DNA of 64,000 bases from Armatimonadota bacterium (GTDB lineage Bacteria > Armatimonadota > HRBIN16): positions 124,001 through 188,000 of the forward strand of contig BPGT01000003.1 in assembly GCA_026003175.1 (NCBI GenBank). The letters are read 5' to 3'. Positions 24,224 through 35,068 of this stretch are shown piece after piece. The notes beneath the pieces were generated by a model that saw nothing but the letters and a program-made list of their open reading frames with translations, was not told the DNA's origin and made no database searches. The translations under genes and the position numbers were made by a program. How positions within the stretch are numbered: the first letter of the stretch is position 1; each line of letters opens with the position of its first letter.

Positions 24224-26569
24224 CTATTCTTTCCACAGAGTGGCGGTCAGGAAGACCATAATCTCCGAGTTGCTGCGCTTGGTGTTGGTCTGCTTGAACA
24301 AATAGCCCAGTATCGGCAGGTCTCCCAGTAGAGGCACTTTCTGCACCAGCTTCAGGTCACGCTGGGAGATGAGACCGCCGATAACCAGCGTTTCCCCACT
24401 GCGCAGACGCACCGCGCTGTCGGCGAAGCGCCGGGATACCTGCGGGATCTCTCCACCGACAGGCGTTTTCAGAAAGCCGGTGATGAGGCTCACCTCGGGG
24501 TGAATCTGCAGAGTGATGTCACCTTCGGGATTGGTTTTGGCGACCACGTTGAGCTGAATGCCCACATTCACCTTGCCGGTGGTCACGCTGACACCGTTTT
24601 GCGTGGACTGCACGCTCTCGATGTAGCGCACCTCGTCGCCGATGAATATCTGCGCCTGTTTGGCGTTGAGCACCAGCAGTTTCGGGTTCGCCAGCAGGCG
24701 CGCCTTGTTGTCCTTGAACAGAGCGTCCAGCTTCGCACCGATGCCGATAGCGTCTCGGGTCAGTCGCCCGAACACGATGGTGCCGAAGTTGCCCCGGTCC
24801 GGCGGGTTCGGGGTGTCGAGGGTGAAGTTGGCTTTGGTGCTGCTGAAGTCCCACAACACGCCCAGCGTGTTATCCACGTCGGTGCTGACCTCTACCACCT
24901 TCGCCTCAATCAGCACCTGTGGCGGGGCGATATCGATGCGAGCCAGAGTCTCTTTGGCGCGCTCCACCGCAGCGCGTGGCCCGGTCAAGATCAGTGTATT
25001 TACCCGCTCGTCCACCGATGGGTCATTACCATTTCCGCCCTGCTGCTGGCTGGTGGCTTGCTGTCCGCTGCCAGAACCTCCGGTGTTCTGCAGTGCCTGG
25101 TCTACACCCTTCTCACCAACCGTTCTACCCGCCGAGTCGCCTAAGGGTGCAGGAGCAAGCAAGTTGAAGCCGGGGCGCGGTCCCAGAATGATGGTGACCT
25201 CCGGCACTAGCTCCGATACAATGATGCGCAGGTCGGTAGGGGAGGCGTGTTTCACTGTGTAAGTATCTACTACCATATCCTGCTGGGATTGGCTGAGGGT
25301 GCTGTCCACCGTTTCGATGAGTTCGGCAGCGGTGCGCACCTCAGCCTCGGTTCCCGATACCAACGCCACCTTTGTACCGGCTCCCTTAGTGGGCTGTGCG
25401 CTGGTCAGGTTCCATGAAATCTGCACTCCGGGCGCCTGTTCCTGGATTACCTTGCCCAGGCTGTTGGGGTCGGCATAGCGATAGGCGACAATCTGCGTCA
25501 CTCGCGCCTGCGGAGTGGTGGTCTGTGTGCCGCTAAGCAGATTCTGCAGCCCCTGCGGAGTTGCTACCACGTAGGTGTTGCCCAGCTTGGCGTAACGATA
25601 GCCGCTAAGGCGGGTGATCAGGTCCAGAGCTTCTTCTACCCCTACTCCTGCCAGGCTGACGGTGACCGTGCCCTTCACCTCCGGGCTGGTGACGATGTTG
25701 GTCTGCGTTTGCAGGGAAAGCGCCTTGAGCACGTCAGCGATTTCCGCCCCCACGAAGTCCACCGTCACCCGTGGAGCGGGGCGCGGTGGGGCAGAGGCGA
25801 TGCGCGTCTGCTCGGCAGGCTTCTGCGGAAGTACCGGCTTCGCTTCCGGCAACTGCGCCACCTGTACGCCCTCCGCTGGTGCCTGTGCCTGAGCAGGGGC
25901 AGAAGATTCCTCTGTCGCCGGTGGTTGTGCTTGCTTTGCCTCTGGCTTCTGTGCTTGAGCAGGCGCAGGAGACTCTCCTGTCGCCGGTGGTTGCGCTTTG
26001 GGTTGTGCTATGGCTGAGGTGATTTGCTCGCCGGGTTTTTCTACCGCCGCAGGCATCGCCCGATTCAAAGTGGGTTTGGCTGACGCCCGCGCCGGAACGC
26101 TCTGAGAGGTGGACGCCGCAGGCTGTGTCAGCATGTCTTCTGACGCCGGGGCTGTGTCCGGCGAATATCCCAGTTTCCATACGGTCAGCACTAGCGTCCG
26201 CCCGTCGTCCTGTCTAGTCAGCTGTGCCGGTCGCTTTTCGCTGGTAGCTACCCAGATGCGCGTGATGGGCGGGCGAGCCTTATACCAGCCGTAGCGCGCC
26301 CAGAGGATGCCGCCGCTGCGCACGCGCTGGATTTTCGCCTTGCCTATCAGACCGGCGGGCACGTCCACGTAAATCCAGCCTCGCCTGCCGTAGAAGTGCA
26401 GGTTCGGCGGAGCAACGGGTTCGCTGAGACGCATGACCACCTGGAAGGTGGCGTCGGTCTGGTTGAACTGTATCTGCACGCTTTTACTGCTGGGCGCGCC
26501 TTGTGCGGTAACAAATGCTCCCAGCGCAAGCAGCAGTGCCGCAGACAGAGGGAAATATCTACTTCGCAT
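24224..26569 (-). CDS. pilQ: Type IV pilus secretin PilQ/GspD-like
   Basis: 781 residues. Signal peptide (residues 1-24), one AMIN domain (about 25-130), then a proline/alanine/glutamine-rich linker (about 145-265) with repeated PPATGESPAPAQAQK-like units. STN/N-type domains follow (VTVDFVGAEIADVLKALSLQ; IVAYRYADPNSLGKVIQEQ). The C-terminal secretin domain has VLIEAKVVEVS and the family-closing segment GETLVIGGLISQRDLKLVQKV...PILGYLF. It forms the outer-membrane gate for the pilus, implying a diderm cell. Its start overlaps the preceding gene by 11 bases. Confidence 0.93.
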   Translation of the reverse strand: MRSRYFPLSAALLLALGAFVTAQGAPSSKSVQIQFNQTDATFQVVMRLSEPVAPPNLHFYGRRGWIYVDVPAGLIGKAKIQRVRSGGILWARYGWYKARPPITRIWVATSEKRPAQLTRQDDGRTLVLTVWKLGYSPDTAPASEDMLTQPAASTSQSVPARASAKPTLNRAMPAAVEKPGEQITSAIAQPKAQPPATGESPAPAQAQKPEAKQAQPPATEESSAPAQAQAPAEGVQVAQLPEAKPVLPQKPAEQTRIASAPPRPAPRVTVDFVGAEIADVLKALSLQTQTNIVTSPEVKGTVTVSLAGVGVEEALDLITRLSGYRYAKLGNTYVVATPQGLQNLLSGTQTTTPQARVTQIVAYRYADPNSLGKVIQEQAPGVQISWNLTSAQPTKGAGTKVALVSGTEAEVRTAAELIETVDSTLSQSQQDMVVDTYTVKHASPTDLRIIVSELVPEVTIILGPRPGFNLLAPAPLGDSAGRTVGEKGVDQALQNTGGSGSGQQATSQQQGGNGNDPSVDERVNTLILTGPRAAVERAKETLARIDIAPPQVLIEAKVVEVSTDVDNTLGVLWDFSSTKANFTLDTPNPPDRGNFGTIVFGRLTRDAIGIGAKLDALFKDNKARLLANPKLLVLNAKQAQIFIGDEVRYIESVQSTQNGVSVTTGKVNVGIQLNVVAKTNPEGDITLQIHPEVSLITGFLKTPVGGEIPQVSRRFADSAVRLRSGETLVIGGLISQRDLKLVQKVPLLGDLPILGYLFKQTNTKRSNSEIMVFLTATLWKE

Positions 26570-27185
26570 TCGGATTACCTCCCGGACGCAAGGTCACTGT
26601 TTTACCGTCTTTTTCGAGAACGATTCCTTCACGTGATACCGTACGCAGCACGTAGCCGCCTTCCAGCTGGTTGCCCAGCTGTGCGATGCGCTGAGCGCCG
26701 TTTTCCGACCGCAGTATCGCTACCGGATACTCGCCCACCACCACGCCGGTTACTGCGATACTCGGTTCCGGTTCCGGCTGAGGCTCGGATGAGGGCTGAG
26801 CGTTTGCAGGCGGGCTCGTGCTGCCTGCCCCTCCCGACACAGGAACGACCGGCATCGGAGGCAGTGCGCCGATGTTTGGCGATGACGCCACTCGTGGAGG
26901 CGCGGGACGTGTGTTCTGCACCTGTGACTGTTTCAGGTTATCGAACTGAGGTGGTATCACAAAGGGGTCGCGCGCTGGTTCGGATGAACTGAACCAGGGC
27001 GGGATCGTCGTCTGCTGCTCCGTGTCCTTTGCCTGTTGTTCGGATACGGTGGTTGCCGACCCCTTTGTGCTGGCGCCGGTGGTACCAGTAAAAAACAGCT
27101 GGTAGGCTGCGTAGCCGATGGCTACCAGAAACAGAACGCCCAGCACGATAACCTGCTGTAGCTGCTTGCGGTCGAGTTTTTTCAT
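26559..27185 (-). CDS. PilP-like pilus assembly protein
   Basis: 208 residues. One N-terminal membrane helix (VIVLGVLFLVAIGYAAYQLFF), a Pro/Ser-rich middle, and a C-terminal domain of about 70 residues (IAVTGVVVGEYPVAILRSENGAQRIAQLG...GIVLEKDGKTVTLRPGG). That domain has the beta-barrel pattern of PilP/GspC homology regions. By position between pilO and pilQ it should be the PilP equivalent, linking the inner-membrane platform to the secretin. It lacks the usual PilP lipobox and is membrane-anchored instead. Confidence 0.75.
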   Translation of the reverse strand: MKKLDRKQLQQVIVLGVLFLVAIGYAAYQLFFTGTTGASTKGSATTVSEQQAKDTEQQTTIPPWFSSSEPARDPFVIPPQFDNLKQSQVQNTRPAPPRVASSPNIGALPPMPVVPVSGGAGSTSPPANAQPSSEPQPEPEPSIAVTGVVVGEYPVAILRSENGAQRIAQLGNQLEGGYVLRTVSREGIVLEKDGKTVTLRPGGNPNAK

Positions 27186-27820
27186 GGCTGCGCACCTCCT
27201 TGCGCTGTACGGAAGATGAAGGCACTTAGCGTAAACTGAGCCTCCACCTCAAAGGGGTCAGTCGGGTCTTTGCGCTGGCGCGGTCGAAGCTGCACACGCT
27301 CCACCGCCAGAATCTTGGGGAAGCGGGTCAAGTTCTCCATGAAGCGCATCACATCCCAGAACTGCCCACGTACAGAGACATCGATCACCTGCTTCTCGTA
27401 GGGTTCAGGAGGCTTTTTGTTCTCCTGCTTTTTCTGCTCATCGCCCTCCTGCTGCGCTTTCGGTTGCGGTTGTGCGCTGGACGGGCGCACCGACAGCACC
27501 GTTAGCCGGCAGGACTTCGCGCTGGCTTCCAGCTGCTTCAGCAGGGTAGGAATATAGGCACGCTCGCTGACCGACAGCTCCAGATGTTGCAACTTCTGCG
27601 AGATGTTCTGATACTGCTGCTGTGTCTGCTCGAGGCGTTGGGCGATAGTCCTGCCTTCCTCTACCTGCTTTTCTGCAGCCTGCACCCGGCTCTGCAGCCT
27701 GGCGTAGCCGGTATATTGCCAGTACACCCCCCCTGCTCCCAGCAACAACACCGCAACGCAGATGGTGGTTAGACCACGTAATACTGCGGCACCATCGGAG
27801 CTACGATTTGCCAGTTTCAT
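27182..27820 (-). CDS. pilO: Type IV pilus assembly protein PilO
   Basis: 212 residues. One membrane helix (LTTICVAVLLLGAGGVYWQYT), a coiled-coil stretch (about 45-90), then a ferredoxin-like domain starting IPTLLKQLEASAKSCRLTVLSV, interrupted by a Lys/Glu/Gln-rich insert (EGDEQKKQENKKPPEP). PilO dimerises with PilN in the periplasmic alignment complex. The stop overlaps the PilP-like start as ATGA, and the start lies inside the end of pilN. Confidence 0.85.
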   Translation of the reverse strand: MKLANRSSDGAAVLRGLTTICVAVLLLGAGGVYWQYTGYARLQSRVQAAEKQVEEGRTIAQRLEQTQQQYQNISQKLQHLELSVSERAYIPTLLKQLEASAKSCRLTVLSVRPSSAQPQPKAQQEGDEQKKQENKKPPEPYEKQVIDVSVRGQFWDVMRFMENLTRFPKILAVERVQLRPRQRKDPTDPFEVEAQFTLSAFIFRTAQGGAQP

Positions 27821-28406
27821 CCTTGCCCTCCTCTTGTCCGGGCGTTTGCACCCGCGCCGCCACCTCGAAGTCCACCGTCTCGAAGTTGTTGTAACTACGC
27901 TGCTGGGTGAAATGCAGTTCTACCTTCTCAAAGGTGGGGATGGTGTTCAGGCGGAGCATCAATTCGCCAACCTGCTGCTGGGTCAGGGTAGAGCCGGTCA
28001 GGGTTATCAGGGTGTTCTGTCCTTTTTTCTCGCTATCTTGCACTTGTGAGCTGCTGATGCCAGTCAACCACACGTCAGCAGGTAAGCAGCGGGCGATGCC
28101 GTTGATGGTAGCATACCAGCGCTGGGTGTGTTGCTGCGCATCGGTGAGGGTGCGCAGCTTGGGTATTAACGCCTGGGTTTCGTGCTCGATTTTAGCTATC
28201 CGGTCCAGGGTGGGTTGTAGTCGCTCAATCTCGCGTTGTGCACGGTGCAGACGTGTCTGCAACGAAATCACACCCACGCCCAGAAGGGAGAAAATGCCTG
28301 CCAGCACCGATACTTCTACGAGCAGAATGGTCAACAGCCGTTTGCGATTGCGGATCAGGCGTGCCTGTTGCTCCCTGCGCTCCGATATCATATTGATAAG
28401 TGGCAT
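27801..28406 (-). CDS. pilN: Type IV pilus assembly protein PilN
   Basis: 201 residues, beginning with the short cytoplasmic PilN motif MPLINMISERREQQAR, which binds the groove of PilM. One membrane helix (LLTILLVEVSVLAGIFSLLGV), a coiled coil (50-80) and a ferredoxin-like domain with VWLTGISSSQVQDSEKKG and ITLTGSTLTQQQVGELMLRL follow. It is 26 bases from pilM and overlaps pilO by 20 bases. Confidence 0.9.
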   Translation of the reverse strand: MPLINMISERREQQARLIRNRKRLLTILLVEVSVLAGIFSLLGVGVISLQTRLHRAQREIERLQPTLDRIAKIEHETQALIPKLRTLTDAQQHTQRWYATINGIARCLPADVWLTGISSSQVQDSEKKGQNTLITLTGSTLTQQQVGELMLRLNTIPTFEKVELHFTQQRSYNNFETVDFEVAARVQTPGQEEGKDETGKS

Positions 28407-28432
28407 AGCGGTACCTCCTCTCCCCTGTGCAA

Positions 28433-29647
28433 TTACGCAGCCTGACGCTGCCGCTCTGCGAACGCCTCTCGCACTGCCAGCCCTACTGCGATGCCCAGCA
28501 CAGGGGCAAACATCTGCAGTGCTTCGGCGGAGATATGCGCGGTGTCGAAATCGGGATTGTTAAAGGGGTCGCCCGGCTCGACCTCCAGCCCTAATCGTGC
28601 CGAAGCGTATTCTGCAAAGCCACCAAGCTGGGAACTGCCTCCGGTGATGAGCAGACTGGTGACCTGCCCCTGGGGACTGCCTTCCGGGAATTGCGATTGG
28701 TAGTAGTGTAGCGAACGGCGTATCTCGCGCAACAGTTCGTCTACCTGCCCCTGCACCGCTTTCAGCACCGCCCCGTCCTGTGCACTGCTTACGCTCTCCT
28801 GATCGGACTCCTCTTCGCAGGCCGCACGCGAGCGGGCGCTGCGCCGCTTCAGTAACTGCCGGAAATCGATCGTCCGTTTGAACCGTTCTGCCTCCGACCA
28901 GCTGCAATGTAGCGCGTTTTGTGTGGTCTGGGTAAGGGTGTCGCCGGCGATAGGGATGGTACGGGTCAGGAAGAAGCCATTGCCAGATACGACGTACAGA
29001 TTTGTGTACGACGCGCCAATGTCTACCATGGCAGCAGGGCGCCCTTCCATCTTCGCCATCGCCACGCGATTGATTTCGAACAGGGCTCGGTACAGCGCGA
29101 ATGCCTCTACCTCAATAGCCAGCATTTCCAGCCCTGCCATCTCCACAGTGCGGATTTGTGCATCGACCATTTCGCGCGGCGCTACCACCAGCAGCACCTG
29201 CATCTGCTTCTCTGTGCTCTCGGACTGCTCGCCCTCTGCGGGCACGTGTTCTACATCGCCGAGGATTTCGAAACCGATGTAGCTGTCCTCGATGGAGGTA
29301 GAAACGTATTTGCTGGCTTCATACCGGATGGTCTTGCGCAGCATCGCCTCGGTCATTTTGGGCAGGGTAATCTGCCTGACGATGACCGGCGCGCCGGCGA
29401 TTGCGGTAACAGCCGCAGAGGCACGAAAAGCGTTTTCCCGCAGGAGCCGTTTGATCGCCTCCGCTACCTCCTGCGGTTGTACGATGACGCCGTCACGGAT
29501 GGCATCGGCTGGGGTAGGGCACTGTGCGATTTGCAACAACCTCCACCCGGTGCGGGTAGGTTCCACCTGCACCGCCTTCATTGTGTAGCTGCCCAGGTCC
29601 AGTCCGACGACGCCCTGTTTGTGGAAAACTCCCTTCCAACGAGCCAT
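28433..29647 (-). CDS. pilM: Type IV pilus assembly protein PilM (actin-like ATPase)
   Basis: 404 residues from ATG 29647 (MARWKGVFHKQGVVGLDLGS), chosen for the family start and AAGAGGTGG upstream; a longer frame reaches 29737. Actin/FtsA-like fold: phosphate-1 loop VVGLDLGSYTMKAVQ near 12-26, AAMVDIGASYTNLYVV near 195 as phosphate-2, and SLLITGGSSQLGGFAEYAS near 345 as the adenosine motif. A charged insert (LKRRSARSRAACEEESDQES) near 270 is unusual. PilM is the cytoplasmic ring protein recruiting PilN. It is the first gene of the operon. Confidence 0.92.
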   Translation of the reverse strand: MARWKGVFHKQGVVGLDLGSYTMKAVQVEPTRTGWRLLQIAQCPTPADAIRDGVIVQPQEVAEAIKRLLRENAFRASAAVTAIAGAPVIVRQITLPKMTEAMLRKTIRYEASKYVSTSIEDSYIGFEILGDVEHVPAEGEQSESTEKQMQVLLVVAPREMVDAQIRTVEMAGLEMLAIEVEAFALYRALFEINRVAMAKMEGRPAAMVDIGASYTNLYVVSGNGFFLTRTIPIAGDTLTQTTQNALHCSWSEAERFKRTIDFRQLLKRRSARSRAACEEESDQESVSSAQDGAVLKAVQGQVDELLREIRRSLHYYQSQFPEGSPQGQVTSLLITGGSSQLGGFAEYASARLGLEVEPGDPFNNPDFDTAHISAEALQMFAPVLGIAVGLAVREAFAERQRQAA

Positions 29648-30080
29648 TGGCTGCCACCTCTTATGCTCCCGGGCAACAGCCCGAGCAGGTGTGAGGAATC
29701 CTTCCACATCTGCACGAGTGGACAGGATGTTCCTCATGCTGAATTATCGTGAAACTGGTAAAAAAACTGGAGAGCGAAGGAAAGAAATGCATGATATTGC
29801 GGGATTATCGGGTTATCAGGCGTTCCCCTGAGCATCGCCAGTAAGTGTACAACGGCGTTCATTCACCTCTCAGGGATGAGAAATTATTACATCATTTGCA
29901 AGACGATTATACTGTATGGCAATAATAGCAAAAATTTTATGAAATTTTCCCCGTCAAAACCCCAGTAACCCCGTTTGTGGTACGATTCTTGCATGTATAT
30001 CAGGATAGAAAGGCTCTGCGGGCAAACGCCCAGGCACGCATTTTGGACAACTTTTTCAAAACGAAAAAGGAGGTTTCAAA
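29648..30080. other. Divergent intergenic region between pilM and the Rhs gene
   Basis: 433 bases, AT-rich in the middle (29880-29950). On the minus strand TATAAT at 29911-29906 could serve pilM, with only a weak -35. On the plus strand AAAAAGGAGG directly precedes ATG 30081. A small GGGC-AAAC-GCCC hairpin lies near 30019-30030. No gene seen. Confidence 0.5.
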
Positions 30081-33000
30081 ATGTTACGTAAAAGGTTATT
30101 CCTGACCCCCCCCCATTAGTGTAATCCTTGCTACATTTCTGTTCCTGCTGGTCTCCCTTGCACGAGCACAGCAACCTCCCACGCTCACCCTCCTCAATGC
30201 CGACATCGACGGCGATAATGAAGTCACCCTCTTTGACTTCGGGGCACTAATGAACGCCTTCGGCAGTGTGCCCGGCGACCCCAACTGGAACCCCGATGCC
30301 GACCTGGACGGGGATGATGAGGTGACCCTGTTTGACTTCGGCATCCTGACCGCCAACTTCGGTCTTATCGGTGCGGAGGAGTTTGCAGGCAGCACGCAGT
30401 CGGCGTCGGGTGTGTTTACCGCCACGGTGCACGTGGTGTTGGGTGACTGGACAGCCCAGACCGACCGCGCGGTGTATGTGGTGTTGCAGTTGAAGCGAGC
30501 GGGCACGGAGGGCGATTCGGGCACCCCCATTTACGAGCAATCGGTGACCTTCACGCAGGGTGAGGTGGAGAAAGATGTGCAGGTTCACCTTGCTGCTGGC
30601 ATTTACACGGTGCGTGCGCTGGCATATAACGACGAGGCACACACCGACATCTCGCACTGGTTGCGCAGTGAGTTGACAGGGTTGGTGGTGCCCAGTGGTG
30701 GAGGGGCACCGGCTTCGCACGTACCTGCCCCTTCGTGGGCGGAGGATGTCATCCCATCCGATACCATACCTGCTGTGGGGTTGGGAGGCGGACCGTCGCG
30801 TGCGCACCAGGTCAACTTAGCCAGCGGGGTGTATGAACATGTGCCGGAACCTGACCTTGTGGCATCTAACCCCGTCGGACCGGAGGTTCGGTTCGCGCGG
30901 TTCTACAGCACCTATTTGGCGAGGCAAGGATATGCTTCACCCGGCCTACCTGTAGGATGGACGCATAGCTACGACCTGCGCTTGGAAGGTAACCTGAGCG
31001 GATTAACCCTGCGCTACCCCAACGGCGCGACGGAGACGCTGACACCGCAACAAATAAGCGGACAATGGATTCTGGTACCTCCTCCGGGCGCGCCCTATCG
31101 AGGTATCGGCGCGCGCAACGACGCGCAGGGGCGCTGGGACAGGGTACGTATCCACTTTCAGGATGGCTCCGCATGGGAGTTTGAGTACCTGTCCGGCAAT
31201 CAGTATCGGTTGCGTCGGGTGTACGGACGAGGTACTTCTTATGCGGATATCAACCAACCACCGCCAAACAGTGGGCTGTTTATCCGGCTAGACTACGATG
31301 CGCAGGGGCGTCTGAGTGCGGTGGTTAACGGCTTGGGTGTCACGTTGCTCAGCCTGAACTACTCGGGCAGCTACCTGCAAAGCGCGGTGACCCGTGACCA
31401 GAATGGAGCACCTTACGCTACCGTTACCTACACTATACAGAGCGTCGGCGGTGTGCCCTGTCTGACAAGGGTCTCACAGGTGAACAATACCGCTGCCTCG
31501 CTATGGGAATATGGCTATGAGGTGTACATGGGTGTACCCTACCTGCGGACGGTGAAAGTACCCCATCCCAGCGGCACCGGTATGGCGAACTCGGAACTGC
31601 TGTATGATGCGAATGGCGTGCTCGTGTTGCTGACCGATGGTAACGGCAACGTGCGCACCTATCAGTATCAGGGTGGTCAGACCAAGGTTGAGACCTACCG
31701 CAGCACGGGACAGCGCGATTTCATCTGGACACAGACTATCGGTGCGTCAAACGTCAGCGCAGGCATACGGGATGCGTCTAGCGCCCAGAGCAGTCTGGTG
31801 TATGAGCACGTCTACCGTCCTGTGCAATACACCAACCGCAACGGACAGACCTTCGCCATGACGCGCGATATCTTCGGCAACCCGTTGACGATAACCACAC
31901 CACGCGGCATCCGGTGGACGTTCACTTACGACTATCCGGCTACCTACCCGGTAGAACCCATCGTGTCGATGAGTGTGAACCAGATTGGTCATGATGGCAG
32001 CACGCGCACACCAACGGTGTATGAGTTCTACACCTTCACAGACCCTGCTCAAGGTGCGGTGAAGGGGTTGCTGGCGCAGGTGCTGTCGCCCATGCCGGGT
32101 ACGGTGAACAGTGGTCAGCAAGTGGAGACGCGCTTCTACTACACTGCGCTGGGCAATGTGGCGTTAATCAGCGCACCGGGGCCCAACAACGACGGGCGTC
32201 GCCTGAGCACGCTCTTTTTCTATACAGTGGACCCTTGGACAGGGGCGACCTTCCCGGAGGCGCAGAACCAGCCCGTGGCGGTAGCGGTGTACGATAAGAC
32301 GTTAACGCTTGCCGATTACAACGCTATTCCTTCTAATCCGACCTTGCGCGATGACCGGCTCATCTTCTTCGAGCGGTATCGGTACGATGCGCGAGGTAAC
32401 CTGACACAGGTTATCGACGCGGCGGGCTACACAACCGAGCTACAGTACAACGGCGCAGACCAGCTCGAGTGGATAAACTACCCATGGGATACACTCAACG
32501 GCGTGCAGGCACGTGACCGCTTGCTTTATCGCTATGTGGGCGGTCCGCTGGTGGGGATGCAGGTGTATAATGGTGCGACCCTCTTCCGCAGCTACCCGCT
32601 GGGCGCGGGCGCAGAAGGGGAAGCACGGGCGATGGATGCAGGTTCGGTGCGTAAGGCGGACCTGGGCTACGATTCCAACTATCGTCTGCTGGGTATCATG
32701 GGCGGGCTCAACGCCAGTACCGGACGCAGGCACACCACCCAGTATACCTACACCGACCAGAACTTCGTGCAAGACACCATCTATCCGAACAATGACACCT
32801 ACACCTTCAGCCAGCACGATAATGAGGGCAACCCCCTACAGCGAATGGACGCGCAGGGGCTGATCACCACCTTCGTACGCTCGGCTACAGATAGCCGCAT
32901 CGAGCAGGTACAGTATCCCGACAACACGGGCAACATTGCGGTGGAGTACGACGGTTTTAACAGGGTAAGGAAGCTGACCCGTAACCCAAGCGACCCGGCA

Positions 33001-34998
33001 AACCGGATCGTCGTGGAATACACCTACGACGACAATGATCTGCCATTGACGGTAACCACTACCTATCCAGCTCCCGTGGGCGCGAGGACCGTTAGCTACT
33101 CCTACTACCCCGATGGCAGTCGCGCCACGATGACGGTGGTCAACCAGACGTTTCAGTATAGCTACACCTATATCACGGGCGTGCTGGACGTTTCAGGAGA
33201 ACCCTTTGCGGGTCTCCAGGTACGTGTCCGTCTGCCGGTGCAGCAGTCCTTCAATTTGGACACCTGGTATGACCGCCGAGGTCTGCTACGAAGGGAGCGC
33301 AATAGCGGAACAGTGCTTCGCGAGTACCATTACAATGGGCGCGGACTACTGACGCACCTGTACAACCGTAACGCAGTGTCTCCCGGCACCATCTACGCAG
33401 ACTTCAGCAACCTGGTGTACGATGCAGCGGGCAACCCCGTTGCAATGAGTGTGAACATCCCAGGACAAGACACTGTCCCCCCGCTACAGGGCACGGTATC
33501 GTACGATTTCGACGACCAGGACCGCCAGACCGACGAGCAGTTCGACTTGGGATGGACGCCTCTCAACGGACGTACCTTGCTATACAGCTACGACGCGAAC
33601 GATAACCTGCTCGCCAGCGAGGACAACAGCGCACCCCCTGTGAATTCCCGCGATGCTATTTTCGCCTCCAACGCCGCTGACCAGATTGGTAATACTGGCT
33701 GGACGTACCTCAACGGTGATGCGGTGCAGATGGTGCGGTTTGGCGAGTCGGGTATCGTGATGGGTTACAATAGAGAGCACCAGCTGGTTTACTTCTACAA
33801 CCCGAACCCGCCGGCGGTAGAAATCTTCTACCGATACCGTCCAGACGGTTTACTGGCTGCCCGCTTTGGTGGCAACTACAACCGGTGGTATCTATATGAT
33901 GGCGACCGGATAGTGGCGGAACTGGACGCCGCGAACGGTAACTTGAGACTGCTTTACGGCTACAGCTCAGACGGGCTCACTCAACGCTTTGAGCCGGGTG
34001 GGGCTAACCGCCGTTTCTACACGTTTGACCCCTTCGGTAGCGTGATACACCGGATACTATCTCCCAACAACGTCCTCAGCACTGCCTGGCACGACCGGTT
34101 CGGCTGGGTGTATCTGGACGAATCCGTTAGCGGTTCCGGTGTATACCCCACCCCCGATGTGCTGGACGGCTACCTGGGGCGATTTGGGCTGTTCCGCGAT
34201 CCTGATACACGAGGCTTCCGCCAGATAGGAGTTCCCTCCTGGCAGAAGTCCGTGACGCCATTGAACATGAGCGTCTTCGGCGCGGTGCTCGACCCGGCGA
34301 CTCTCCGCACTACTTCCCGCACGGGCAGTTCGCAGAACCCCTACACCCGTCTCTACCGCCCCGAAAAGAACTTCGCCGACGCCAACTGGAACCTGGTGGT
34401 GGCGTTTGCAAATTGGGGGTATACTGTAGGTGACCCCTCTGCCAGCGAGTCGGAGCGGTTTTTAGCCGGTCTTTCGGCGCTGGGTCGGCTGCTGGCGGTG
34501 GGGAGTGAGTGGGGCAGTTACGCTGCGCCGGTATCAGGCTCTGGGGCGCGGGCAGGTGGTAGCGTTGCCCGCACCGCGTTGCGCGAAGCCGCCGAAGAAG
34601 CTGGCGAAAAGCTGGCACGGCAGGGCGTACGGCAAGCGGCAAGGGAACTAGAGAGAAAAGCAGTTGGAAGTGCGGCTGCCTCTTCTGTTCGTGCTATAGT
34701 CATAGGTGAAAACATGAGCCGTGTCCGAGCTGCGGCCAAAGCTCTCGGTGCGTCTTACTACCGCGCTTGGCGGATGATTCCGTTCGATAGTAGCTTGGCA
34801 CTGCGCCGCAACGAGGCTTGGATCCGACGCAAAGTGCAACAAGGATACAAAGTTCTCGATATAGGCATCGATTTGGCACGGCAAGAACGCAGTCCATTCT
34901 ACGCGATGGAGCGACGTGTGTTACAGGAACTGGGGGTGGAACCCGTTCCTGTTTACTGGCCTGCAAGCGACAACCTTCGTTTTGCGACCGGACACTAA
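30081..34998 (+). CDS. Secreted Rhs/YD-repeat protein with dockerin-like repeats and C-terminal toxin tip (frame broken at C9 tract)
   Basis: From ATG 30081 (AAAAAGGAGG) the frame stops after 12 codons in a C9 tract. With eight C it would run on to 34998, giving about 1638 residues that start with a clear signal peptide (ISVILATFLFLLVSLARAQQ). The long open frame alone has its first ATG at 30250. Next come two EF-hand/dockerin-like repeats (DIDGDNEVTLFDFG, DLDGDDEVTLFDFG) and a beta domain. A DUF6531-like start (PDLVASNPVGPEVRFARFYS) leads into many YD repeats. The Rhs core ends near LDGYLGRFGLFRDPDTRG. A linker (YRPEKNFADANWNLVVAFAN...ALREAAEEAGEKLA) leads to a toxin-like tip: VIGENMSRVRAAAKALGA, NEAWIRRKVQQGYKVLDIG, SPFYAMERRVLQELG. 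Rhs shells encapsulate and deliver the C-terminal tip to rival cells. No PAAR or VgrG part is present, so export is probably through Sec. Confidence 0.85.
30106..30114 (+). repeat. C9 homopolymer tract in the Rhs signal-peptide codons
   Basis: Nine C. Eight (or eleven) would join ATG 30081 to the long Rhs frame; nine gives TAG within one codon of the tract, and ten gives TAA soon after. Confidence 0.85.
34313..34650 (+). repeat. Rhs tip-linker, resident copy (R0)
   Basis: DNA coding for the join between Rhs core and toxin tip (RLYRPEKNFADANWN through EAGEKLARQ). It is the reference for seven displaced copies downstream. Confidence 0.9.
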
Positions 34999-35004
34999 TC
35001 CACT

Positions 35005-35037
35005 GGGGAGGCGGATGACCAAAATCCCGCGCTCCCC
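35005..35037 (+). promoter_or_regulatory. Stem-loop between resident toxin tip and immunity gene
   Basis: GGGGAG-GCGG pairs with CCGC-(bulge)-CTCCCC in the 70-base gap before the immunity gene. Comparable stem-loops sit at the same place in other cassettes. Confidence 0.4.
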
Positions 35038-35068
35038 GTAGGGTATAAAAAAACTCGGAGGCATAGGA

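Noticed and set aside
30000-30060. Possible c-di-GMP riboswitch before the Rhs gene (GGGCAAACGCCC)
   Set aside because: Only the short GGCAAAC string matches; the other conserved parts of the class are absent and the segment is just a small hairpin.
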